64,000 bases of DNA from Plazaster borealis (Eukaryota > Echinodermata > Asteroidea > Forcipulatida > Labidiasteridae), in assembly GCA_021014325.1 (NCBI GenBank), contig CM037461.1:10569501-10633500 (forward strand), written 5' to 3'. The notes under the pieces are model-generated. The model ran no database searches. It was given only the letters and a program-made list of their open reading frames with translations, and was not told the origin of the DNA. A program made the translations under genes and the position numbers. Each line of letters opens with the position of its first letter. Position 1 is the stretch's first letter. This document shows, in pieces, positions 1 through 11,520 of the stretch.

Positions 1-3000
1 AGTGATGAAACTTTATCATTTATTATTTCAAGTATTATTTATGTTTCCAATTTATCCCAAAATCACAAAAAAATATTTGATAAGAACAAGGTTGTCCGAA
101 AACCCTAAAACTAAAGGGGACTTCATCTTTAACAATGTCCACTAAAACGTAATTACGGGGAGGGTATATATAAATATTCTGTTAATAAAATTAAATGATC
201 TATTTCAGTTAGATATTTAAAGAAAAAAAATCTTGCACATAAATAATTTTTATTGCAGTCTTTTAATAATTGCAATTTTATTTGCATACAATTCCAATAG
301 TGTGATTTAACAATGATTCTACATTAAACCTTTAGACGAGGATGTGCTGATTGAAACCCCATTTGCAAATCACAACCAAATTCGTACAACCTATTCATAT
401 ATTCCATGATATTACACATCAGTTGGAAAACATTCTTAGTTGTTCAAAATCAACCAAAAACTGAGATCGTCTTGGTCTCGAACGTTCAAATACATGTCAG
501 GCATTGCCAACGCCTAGCAAAGCCAACCAGCAAATACATGACGTAAACAGGTAGCTACGATCTCAGGTTATACTTTGTCGTTTTTTATGATTAAAAGTAA
601 TATGTGTGGTAAATTTTGGCTAGCATTTTAGAAATAGCAAAAACAAAGCGCACTAATGAAACATTAGGCATTTTAGTTTTGAAATTCATAATTACAATCA
701 GAGCTTCAACAACCGCAGCTATAATCCCAACACAATGGACAGTAATCCGATTATATCCCTTTTGTTCGGACTCCGGAGGACCAGTAAGCTCAGCGCACTG
801 AAGCATTCAAGAAACTATCCCCCCAACCGTTTCACAAATGCTGCTGAATCGTTTCTAACTTCAATCGTTTGTCAACCGTTTGACGGTTGCCGAACCGGCC
901 CTAAATGGACTGCTCGCCTAACAGGTGGTGCATATGGCTGGTGCTTATTCCACCAAAACTGATTCACGTAATATCGTGTGTGATCTTGCAAAGCTTTTAA
1001 AGTACTGGAAAACGGTGTAAGAACCATCCCGCTATAAACATTCCCATTAACAATTATTTAGAGTAATAATAATCCATATTCATTTCATCTTCCTTAGGTA
1101 GGATTTTTAGAAAATACGTTAACACACTTGAATAAGAATTTGTTTAATCACAGGAAGTGGTGGTAATAAATTTTTTCGGCCAAACTTCATCCGGCTGGAA
1201 AGGAAGCAATTTCGCTTCCTTGAACAGCGTACTGCAGCCATAATTTTGAATGGAGGGCCTGCAGCCGATTTCACAAAAGTAGTACGTAACTTGCGCCATG
1301 TTGTAAAGTTATGCCATGTAAATATTGCGCTGCTGCGCCACTTCCATAAGTTGCATTTTACGAAACTTGCCTTAGCTGCGCAACTTTGCAATAATTAAAA
1401 TAAAAAACTAAAACCGCGGACAAGGCTACTATCAACCTTTTCAAGAACTGTTGCCTGAATGGAAAAAGGCAATCGAGGGGCCATTTTGAATTACGATCTT
1501 TTTTAGCGCACGACAACAACATGTTACAGTGAAGTGTCAACAGAAGTGTCGGGATAAGATGGCTCAATTTGGACCACTAACTACTTTTATTTTGACACGT
1601 AAGTTTGTTAGAATTTACAGAAACTACTAGTTAAAGAGTTCAATGATGAACAGTATCAAACACTGTCTGCTTTTCACGTTTTTTTTTAACAGAACAATAT
1701 TTTAAAATTTACAAACACTGACGACGAAAGGACGATCTTGACTGTGTGGGTGCGATTGTGTGATGATACGTGTACACACAGACAGGCATACGTGCGGACA
1801 TGCTGTATTATTTGTATCAAACTCAACAATTTTTCATACCTGAGGCCTTTGTTGACGTTTAGCTGTTTTGAGGTATAAGGCAATGACAACATGTAAACGT
1901 GCCTACAATTACACATTTTGGGGATTAATAAGGAGGAGAACTTCTAAACAACAAAATACCAAGTGATACAACAATACAAAAATAAGGACTACACTAGCAG
2001 TAGCAGTAGTACGTAGCTAGCTCAAAATGGTAAATTTTTGAATTTCGGCAGCACAATATTCTCATGTAGATGTCGACGATTGTTATTGCACAATTTCAAC
2101 CATCCATGGTGGATTTTTTTTTTCTTCAAACATTTTAATAATTGCGTGTTATGTTGCTGTCACTTTGTGGCCAACTGTTCCCCCCCCTTTATTTTCTTTT
2201 TCCTAGGACGTGATAAATTTTATTATTTAATTAATTAATTTATTAATTTATTTAATGGTGAAATTGTTGTTTTGAAAATGGGGCTTAATAATTACAAACC
2301 CAGTCACCGTATTCAACACTAATTTGTCAGCGATTATCCACTGACATCATCACCTTTTTAAAACATTTTTGTTTTAATCTTTTCATTTTATATTTAGATA
2401 AAGCTACACTTCAAAAACGCAAGAGAGGGACCAATAGGAAACTGATTTCATGTCATGAAGAGTATTCAAGTCGGCTTGATACCAGTGTCTTCTTGGTTCT
2501 TGGATTGTTTTCCTCCAAAATACTCCATGAAAGAGTTTTGACTTCCATCATATCGGAGGAGAGGAACACTATTTATTCATAAGGTGTGAAAAGGAAATAT
2601 TTTAATATTTATATCACAATATTCATGTCATTGTGTATCTTCAGTACAATAAATAATTTCATTTTTTAAAACGTTAAACCAATAAAAGGATGATTAATGC
2701 TGATGCACAAAAATAAACAAAACTTGTTAATACTATTTTTTCAACTCATTGCAATTAGTATATATAAACTTTCATTTAATAAGATTTTTTTTTCATGGGA
2801 AAATCAACAACGCAAATGGTTTGGTGCAACAAGTAGACTTATCTTTTTGATAAATATTATGCACAGTGATTTTAGACAACTCACTTACAGTTTTTTGTTT
2901 CCCTGTATTACTCAATATACAGCACAACATCCCTTTAGATGTCATGAGAGATTGGAGATATCAAGGAGATGGAGAAGAACATGAAATGGTGTTCAAGGAG

Positions 3001-4548
3001 ATCCGTTTGTGATTCTCAGGGTCATCCAAAAGTTATTTTCCCAGCAAACTGGCAGAGTTAGTTTAGTTAATGAAATCAAACTAAGGGCCCCATAGTATGG
3101 GCTTATATTCAAATATGACTAATAGCTTGTTAGTCATAAATAAGTTTAGTTAGTTTCTAAACAATAAAAAGTATTAAAATGTACTATATTTTGCTCCAAT
3201 AAATATAATTGCATTTAAACAGTTTTCTTTAAAGTATCGTACATGTTTGGTAATGAATCAAAACAAATCTTAGCTTAAAAACTTATTTGGTAACAAGCTT
3301 TTTGAGGTAAGAGGTAATTTCTCACTAAAATAATAAAAACTTCTTACAAGAAGTTTTTATTCCTATCTGAAAGCACACAATTGTAAAACAAGGGTGTTTT
3401 TTCTTTCATCATTTTCTTGCCACTTCAATGACCATTCAATGACCAACTGAGCCCAAATTTTCACAGGCTTGTTATTTTATGCATATGTTGGGATACACTA
3501 AGTGAGAACACTGGTCTTTGACAATTACCCAACGTGTACAATGCCTTTAACTGAACCTTATCATCCACTGCTCTTGTGAATCCTTAATTGTGACTAATCT
3601 GGAGCTAAGGTATAGTTATCAGTGTTATTTATTGATTATTTTATTATGGGCGATGATGTGTACAGTTTGTTTAAACAAATTCTTAAAATAAATTCCTCTT
3701 GATAAATATACAGACAATGTACATGTACGCCTTTATAACACTAATTTGACTTTCGCTCACACTTTTTCCCTTCACTGACAAACGCTGTCTTTGAGGTGAA
3801 GCTAGCCTCAGCAATAGTCACAAAAGATAACTGATAGATTGTGGGCCAAACAAAAGTCCTATTGAACAACCAGCACAACCTCAACCCGAGGATGAAAGCT
3901 AGTACTGAAAACAATCTAAGTGGTACTTGTTTGCACTACACTTTCTGACACATATGCAATTGCTCGCTTGTGATAGATAGTGTTGTGTAGATGAATGCAA
4001 TTGGTGGCTTATTTGATAACTGTCAAAAATAAGTTGAAGAAAATGAAACTTACTCAACTTTTTGAAGTCAGTTTGTACGTCTTCTGTCCATCTTCAGGCT
4101 TTACTTGGGTATTTGTTACCCTAACAAATGAGTTAAGTTACAGGTGTGTTACAACTTAGTCGATTTTGGCCCCTATGATGATAAAATCAACCTGTTCACC
4201 ATTGTTAGTGATGCCAACGCCCTTCATCAAACGAGGCCCTTTTTGGGTTGGTGCCGACCATGATCTTCATGGTTAAGGAAGACATGTAGAATTTTTTATT
4301 TTTTTGAAGTAATGGAAAAAGAGACATTACAAATAGGGTTGACTTATCTCGGTGAATGTAAAATGTATTAACCAAGGGAGTACATCTACTGAAAAAACAT
4401 GGTTTCACTGCATAATAACAACATTTTGGTCATTGTACTAACTGATGATTTCTTTGTAAATTGGTTGTAAAAAAAATGTTTGCTTTATATTTACATACAT
4501 TTGCATTTTATGAGGCAATATCATTGTATCTAATTTAGCACCAGTTCA
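1..4548. other. AT-rich stretch without recognisable genes
   Basis: All ORFs here are under 100 codons, lack family motifs and look like chance openings. The only notable structure is the hairpin at 3332-3361. I saw no tRNA-like sequence, LTR or TIR pair. It could be intergenic or intronic DNA of a host gene whose exons lie outside the window. Confidence 0.6.
3332..3361. repeat. perfect 14-bp inverted repeat
   Basis: AATAAAAACTTCTT, a 2-nt AC spacer and its exact reverse complement form a perfect 28-bp palindrome in AT-rich DNA. It may be a MITE core or chance cruciform; there is no flanking duplication to decide. Confidence 0.7.
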
Positions 4549-4556
4549 TATAGGAC

Positions 4557-4992
4557 CAGCGGCATAGCCAAGGGGAGGGGGAGGTGCTGTGCCCCCTCCC
4601 CCCCCCCACAATTTTTGTTTTGTGATAGTGCAATCCCCCGGCCGCGATTTTTTTTTTCCTGAACCTTTCGAGCAGTACAGTGTACATTTGAGAAAATCAA
4701 AAAGTGGTATTATGTGCAGCCTCGCTCTGATTAACTTAAACTCCACAGACATTGCCTGAAAGGTTCAGGGAAAAAAAATTTCCCCCCCCCCCCCCCCGGC
4801 CTCGGGATCGGTACCTCGGCAAGAAAATGCTATAAGAGGATGGTGGCCCCCTGCAGCATACTCCTTCCAAATTAAAAGAATGACCCCCCCCTTCCCTGAC
4901 AAACGACAAACGTACCAATTCCCGTGAGCCTCACCCCCACCCCACTTTGGAGCAATGCCCCCCCCCACTGAAAAGTCCTGGCTACGCCACTG
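4557..4992. mobile_element. non-autonomous hAT-like MITE
   Basis: The 436-bp element is bounded by imperfect terminal inverted repeats: CAGCGGCATAGCCAAGG at the left and the complement of CAGTGGCGTAGCCAGG at the right. Both sides carry the same 8-bp direct repeat TATAGGAC (4549-4556 and 4993-5000). An 8-bp duplication and CAG-starting ends are hallmarks of the hAT superfamily. The interior is GC-rich with poly-C/G runs and has no transposase. ORFs across it are products of the G/C runs. Confidence 0.8.
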
Positions 4993-5348
4993 TATAGGAC
5001 CAAACTTCTGAGCTATATATAATGGAAGTAACAAGGAACTAAAGTAAAGTGTTTTATTTCCTTGTTGAGGTATGATTCTATCCCAAAATTGAAATATGGA
5101 TGTGATAGTAATCCCGATACCAATTGACTGTACTTTTTATTGTTTATATATTATGCAGTTTGCATGCATAAAGTGTATTAATGTTTGGTTAATGTTTTTT
5201 TATATACTTCCTTCTAAAGGACTCCTTTCATTTATTACCAGTTTTATGTTTGTAGGCGATCACGGAATCCTGTTATGATTTCAGCTTGATTTTTTTCGGT
5301 ATGTGTTTATTTGCTTCTTACCTCATTGTATGTATAACACAAATAATT

Positions 5349-6033
5349 AGGTGTTCGTGCAATACAAGCTCGAACACCTCTTTGTTTTTGTTCTTTTTTT
5401 TTTCTTTCTTCTCCATCTTCTTCTTCTTCTTCTTCTTCCCTGGAACTCTTCCCTAGAGCATAACTCAAGATTGAAACTGAATTGAACCTTGAAACTCAAT
5501 ATGAAGACGGCACAGTTTTGATGATGTCATGATGACGTCATCAGGTGTCGAATTACAAGGGTTTTGAAGTTCAAAAATTATGTGCAACATTTCAAAAGTC
5601 AACGCAAAAATTGTATGACCTTTGCTTCCGGTCGTACCGGAAGGTCAAAGTTTGCCTTTGTTTGTTTGTCTTAAAAAAATGAATTTCAGGGCATAACTCG
5701 AGATTAAAATTGAATTGAACATTGAAACTCATCAGATAATTGGACCTCAATATCAAAACGACACAAACTTGATGATGTCATGATGACGTCATCAGGTATT
5801 GAATTACAATGAGTCAAAGTTTACTATCTGTAAAAAGATCATAACTCATGAACCACATGTTGGAATTTTACAATCTATACCTCATCGAATAGGTCGTTAA
5901 GAGTTCAACAAACGCTACACAAAGCATGACCCCATTTGACCTTAACTTGTCGACACCAAATCATTCACTCATAATTTGATGACATTTCTCTCGAACACCT
6001 TGTTTTTGTAACCAGCAAAAACTGAATTTCTAG
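5349..6033 (+). mobile_element. Helentron/HINE-like non-autonomous element A
   Basis: The 5' end is a hairpin, AGGTGTTCG...CGAACACCT (5349-5379), followed by a TTC-rich microsatellite (5400-5445). The interior has CRE-like palindromes (TGACGTCA). Near the 3' end an inverted copy of the 5' motif, CGAACACCT, precedes a stem-loop (GTTTTTG...CAAAAAC) and the terminus CTAG. The element sits between T and T. Subterminal inverted repeats, an internal microsatellite, a 3' stem-loop and T|T insertion without duplication are the known signature of Helentron-derived elements (the DINE-1 type). No Rep/helicase ORF is present. Confidence 0.7.
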
Positions 6034-7214
6034 TTACAATTATGATAATAATAATAAGAAGAAGAAATTAAAAAAATAATTATAAAAATAACAGAAACTA
6101 CATTAATAAGTCTTACTCGCCATGAAAACTTTCGCACATTGTTTTCAGTTTTTCACACTATACTTTTCTTTTTAAAGAACAAATAAGAAATAAGTTGATA
6201 GATTTCCTGAGCAATGCGATGTTTTCATCGGTAAACAAAAAAGACCCAAGAGTTATTGAGATGAGCCTGGTAGGAGATCTATGGTGATTTACATTGTGAT
6301 ATGTGGTATGTGGTCAGTATTGAACGTGGATTCTTTTACTATAACTGATATTAAATCAAGATGAATCTTAGTAAGCTCTGTGCTTTTGAGTAAGCCTAAA
6401 CAGGTTACTATCCAAACGGCAGGTTGTTGGTTTCCTACGCAGCTAAGCTTTGCTCATCAAGATTTGTGAATTAACTTATTTATATCAGCATTTAATATGA
6501 AATTGTCTGAAATGAAATTGTCTGAAATGACTCTGTGGAATAAACGCCAGCACAACACTCAACAGGTTGCTATCATAATGCCATGAGAAGTATTGTTGGT
6601 TTGCCAGGTAGTAAATGGGTCATTCCATGTCAGACCAACGCACTTTTTTACCTCATGTCTTCCGATTTTGATAAAAATTGCTGTACTTGTAGGTCTTGAT
6701 GAGCAATGAATGCACACCAGTTTTTAGCCTGATCCAACCTACCATATGGTCAGGGCAGAAGCCACAAAAATCATAAATTTATACCACCCTTTTGGTAACC
6801 TTTTTGGATTTTGGTAAAATATGTCATAACCATGATAATTTTCATCAAATATATGCAAATTTGGTATTAAAATAATGAGAATTGCATGCTCAAATTAAAA
6901 AATAAATAAATAAATAAATGTTGTTAAAAGTAGGTCATTCGAAAAAACAATGAAATTAAAATTACTTGATAGAGCATGTCTACCTCTATCAGAATCCACG
7001 AATTGGGATCTTCAATATTTACAACTTTATGACTGTTTTTGTACAGTTGGTAGGTTACAAATTAGTAAGTTTACAGACTTTACATTAGAAATCCACAAAC
7101 ACAACTTATTGTTCTGTTTGAATTGTTACTAAAATTATTCTTGGTTGGGGAATTTCTCATGTTGAGGGCTGATGTGGTCTTACCAGAATCATACTAAATT
7201 ACCCAGGATTTTTT
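6034..7214. other. non-coding stretch
   Basis: AT-rich sequence between two Helentron-like copies. A short repeat of an AAATTGTCTGAAATG-type unit lies near 6500-6530. No coding motif, RNA gene or terminal repeat was recognised. Confidence 0.5.
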
Positions 7215-7368
7215 AGGTGTTCGTGCAATACAAGCACGAACACCTCCTTGTTTTCGTTCTGGGGTTTTTCTTTTCTTCTTCATCTTCTTCATCTTCTTCT
7301 TCTTCTTCTTCCACGGAACTCTTCTCTGGAGCATAACTCAAGATTGAAATTGAACTGAACATTGAAAC

Positions 7369-8257
7369 TGTAGTGACTTATTGTTATTTGCAAGTCATGC
7401 AATAGTAGTTGAGGTTTGTACATTTGTAAATAATCGCCACATGCAACAGCAGTTGACTTTTTCCATGTGCTTTTGTTTTTTGATGGAAACGTTATCTTGT
7501 GTGGTGACTTTCACTGCTTCTGGATAGTTTTGGATGCAATAGGTTTCTCTGCTCCTATTCCTATCTACAGCTTCATAACTTTGCTTAACTTCTATTTGGA
7601 TATCAGGAAAACCCTTATTGAACATTATTAAATATGCACTACCAGACTTTACATCCAGTATTTGGAATATGGCTGAACTTCAACATGTACTCTTTTGGTT
7701 TTATCATCGACCTCCGCTTTACAACCATCGATCTTGGAGGGGGCTAATGTAGTGACTAATTGTTATTTGCAAGTCATGCAATAGTAGTTGGAGTGGTACA
7801 TTTGTAAATAATCGCAACATGCAACAGCAGCTGACTGTTTCCATGTGCTTTTGTTTTTTGATGGAAAACGCCTCTTGTTTTGGTGACTGTCACTGTTTCT
7901 GGATAGTTTTTGATGCAACAGGTTTCTCTGCTCCTAGTCCTATCTACAGCTTCATAACTTTGCTTAACTTTTATTTGGGTAATCAGGAAAACCCTTATTG
8001 AACATTATTAACTGTGCACCACCAGAGTTTCCCTCCGTCTATTTTGAGACGTATTTCAGCTTCAATTATCTGTGGAACATTTAGAGTGAAACTGAAATAT
8101 ATTAGTAGCTGCAATTCGTCGTGTGTAGTGTAAAGTGTGCTGTAGTTGGTTTTACCGTTATTGTATGACCATCGCCGTGATGACAAATAGACGACTTGGA
8201 TGGTCATCTATTCCAGCATATTTTTAGTAAGTTATTGACCACTTATAATCTACTTCA
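7369..8257. mobile_element. 889-bp insert with TG...CA ends, internally duplicated
   Basis: The insert interrupts element B between 'TTGAAAC' and 'TCATCAG', and AAAC is present on both sides (7365-7368 and 8258-8261), consistent with a 4-bp target duplication. Ends TG...CA are LTR-like. Internally a unit beginning TGTAGTGACT occurs twice, at 7369 and 7748 (offset 379 bp); similarity is strong for about 270 bp, then fades. It could be a solo LTR with a duplication, or two LTRs around a tiny internal remnant. There is no coding sequence. Confidence 0.5.
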
Positions 8258-9156
8258 AAACTCATCAGACAATTGAACCTCAATATGAAGACTGCAAAAA
8301 CTTGATGACGTCATTATTACGTCATCAGGTGTTGAATTACAAGGGTTTTAAAGTTGAAAAATTACCATTTGCTATTTGCTGTATCTCCTTGAATTTGAAA
8401 GCTGTGATGTTAATTATTGGGCATCGGACAGATCAAGACTGGGGCAACATTTCAAAAGTTAACACCAAAATCGTATGACCTTTGCTTCCGGTTTTACCGG
8501 AAGGTAAAAGTTTGCCTTTGTTTAACAAAAAAAAAATCAATTTTGGGGCATAGCTCAAGATTAAAATTGAATTGAACATTGGAACTCATAAGATAACTGG
8601 ACCTCAATATCAAGACGCCACAAACTTGATGATGTCATGATGACGTCATCAGGTATTGAATTACAATGAAAAGGTGAATATCTGTAAAAAGATCATAACT
8701 CATGAACCACTAGTTGGAATTTTACAATCTGTACATCATCGGATAGGTCGTTAAAAATTCAACAAACGCTACACGAAGCATGACCTCATTTGACCTTGAC
8801 TTTCAGTTCAAACCGGAAGTTCAAAATTTCACAAAATTCTTATCTCAAAAACCACGTAATTCTTTCTTATTTTTTTTTCATCAGGTGATAGAGGATTGAG
8901 CCTGCTCAAACTTTTGAACACAAATGACAACATTTTGATGGACGTGTCTCTTGACGTGACTCACGTTGACAAAGCACGACAGCACGACAGTGTATTAACA
9001 AATGTAGGCCCTACGCACAAGCTGAATCATGCATGTAGAACCTGTAGTGAGTTTACACTGTGTATAGTCTTGGTTCCAAGACGCTCCAGTTGAAGACATA
9101 TGTATGTACTGTACAGCTACATGTATGAATACATTTGGCGCGACTGTGCAATATAC

Positions 9157-9867
9157 TGTGGCGGTCTTGTCTCTGTCCGCGACCCGGTCGGTCTCAGCCA
9201 ACGTCAGCGAGCGGTCGTGCTTGGAAGGCTGGAGACGTCGATCCGTTTTGGCGGCAGTCTACCGCCAGGCCCGCAGTGCACCACACTAGTCAAACCCCAC
9301 AATTGTAAACACACATACACCCAAATGGTGGGAAAGAGTACAGCAAATGACGGGGACGGACACAGTTAAATTGAGAGTGACTGTGATTTGTTTAATTACT
9401 CATTCCTCAAATCTCTTCTCGCCTACGTCACAAAATCTACTTCATAAAGTTATGCGGCTGATCTTTGATTACACTGACTTTCTCTCATTAATTAAATGAT
9501 TTCTAGGAGATGATAATACAGATTATGGTGAGTAATTTCGTCAATCAAGATGTAATTAGTCAACTCGACATTTACTCACACGAGTATGAGGCTCTTTCCC
9601 TGTAATTATAATGCAACACTCACTTCACTTATTACGGATCAACCACTGTTGCTCTGACGGTCGCAACGCGGGAAGAGAGCGAGAGAGAGGAAGAGAGAAA
9701 GAGAACGATCCACGCCCGCTCCGTCCTTTTATCTAACTTCGCTTTAGGCTGGCACCCTCCAACAATTGTAACGTAATCATTACATGACGGCTAGGAACTA
9801 GCCAGGGTTACGTTGCTGCGACCTAAACTTCCACCTATCGTACTGCTCGATACTGCATTGCGTTACA
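9157..9867 (-). repeat. 3' LTR of gypsy element 1
   Basis: 711 bp, TGTAACGC...CCGCCACA on the element's strand, with standard TG...CA ends. It differs from the other LTR at about four sites, for example ACG/ACA, one G in a GGGG run and a small change near the right end. The purine-rich AGAAGGCG immediately inside (complement of about 9868-9885) is the likely but weak polypurine tract. Confidence 0.92.
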
Positions 9868-10076
9868 TTGGCGCCTTCTAAGTTTCGGTCAGTCTCTGAC
9901 CTTCAAAACTGGTACAAAAATATAAGCAATGCACTCTCCTTAATACAAAAATATAAACTCAACTTTGTCAGAAATACACAAATCTGTCTTTAACAATGGA
10001 AAGGTAACTCTTAACTCTTCGTAACACACTAACTTTATAGAAAAGAATGTTCAACTTTTGAAAAGAACCCAAGGCT

Positions 10077-11390
10077 CTAAGGTGATAACAGTTCACATAA
10101 TCCAACGGTAGGCCATCCAAATTTCTCAAGGCGCTCCCCTACAATACGTCGCCTAAACTTCATATTTCGCCTTCTAGCGAATTCCCGCCACGAAACTGGT
10201 TTCGAAAACTCTCTCGGTGTGGTCTTAGTGATCAACAATCCGTCCTGGAAAACGCTGCGTGTCACCGTCTCCGTAATCTTCTTTACGGAAGCGATCTTCT
10301 CTAGCTCCACATTGGTGATTCCAGGTCCAATACGCACAACGCCATCTTCCTCCCGCACCATTCTGCAGATTCTAGTAGTTTGCAAATCTACATCATCATC
10401 AGTAGTGGTCAACGGGGCCTTCAGGAAAACAACATCATACTGACGTGCACGATGCTCATGGATTGTCTGCGTCACACCACTAAACACAGTCGTTGCCCTC
10501 CTCTGTGATTCTCGCAGGACGCCCGGCCAGTAGGTGATGAATCCGGAGCTCCATTGGCGGCTTTCTCACCTTTCCTCCCGGGGTAGGCTTGTCTGAGGCC
10601 ATCACCTGTGGCTCTTTACTTTCCGGAGCAGGCTCCTCATCTGCTTCCCACTGAGTCATCGACATAGGTGAGAGAGTAATTTCGGCAACTTCCTCAAGTG
10701 GTGCCTCCGCTTCAGGAGTATTCTCCTCTGTGTCGTTTTCCTTTCCCTCTCCAGGCTTGTCTATCGCCTCTAACTTCTTGGTTGGAAGCAATGGCTTTGG
10801 ACTTGTGTGCGTAACTACTGAGGGCACAGTTTCCTCGTCACTAGGCGCTTTGGATAGGGTACACGGGATCAGTGCATCACTCTTTTTTGGTTGCTTGTGA
10901 GGCCGCTTTTCTTTAGCCTCTTCTCCCTCATCACCTGCACGTTTCCGTTTCTTTTCTGGGGATGATGTACTGGTCGCCTTCACAACTTTCTTGTCGCGGC
11001 ACTTAGGCGTCTCTTCACGGCTATTCTCGCCTTCACGGCTGCACCCACTACTGGTCGTCTTCACAACTTTCTTGTCACGGCCCTTAGGCGTCTCTTCGCG
11101 CCTCCTATCTGAGCTGGTGCTTTCCCTCTCTCGGGACTCAATGATTTTCGCTCTATCTGGTCAACCTCATCCACCTTCTCAGGGTGGCAGTCACGGTAGT
11201 GGGCCCGTAGGTTGTCGCGCCTGCCGTTCTTGTGGGAACATATCCCACACAAATACTGCACTTTGGTCCCATGCTCGTTGGTTAGATGCCTCTCCAGACT
11301 TCTCTTATGCATTGACACCTTGCATTTCGGGCACTCTGTCTTTTCTCCCGCTGGTCACGCGGTGTCTCCTTCTCCTCGTGACCTCTCCCC
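10077..11390 (-). CDS. accessory zinc-finger ORF region of gypsy element 1, in three frames
   Basis: Between integrase and the 3' LTR lie three successive minus ORFs (11318-11061, 11064-10480, 10487-10077). Slightly upstream of the first ATG the frame already encodes CPKC, so finger 1 is C-x2-C-x11-H-x4-H and finger 2 is CGIC...H-x4-H with CHPEKVDE after it. The middle part is a charged Lys/Glu/Pro-rich linker with nuclear-localisation-like KKRKR. The last part (136 residues) has a conserved-looking block around LEKIASVKKI...PREFSKP. Gypsy element 2 has a related two-finger ORF in the same place (33951-34737). ORF overlaps of a few bases suggest indels or start/stop overlaps. The position matches env in errantiviruses, but nothing resembles an envelope: there is no signal peptide or membrane helix. 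Confidence 0.6.
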
Positions 11391-11520
11391 ATATTCGCCT
11401 GATGCCTTTACTTCCTGCAACGACACACAAGGAAGAACTGGTTAATGTTGTGCTACCATACTTAAATTGCTACACCCTGTCTGTCATCTACCTCTATTTA
11501 CACTCTTCACTCTTCCACAA

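Noticed and set aside
4546..5034. Gly- and Pro-rich minus ORFs
   Set aside because: Produced by poly-G/C runs inside the hAT-like MITE.
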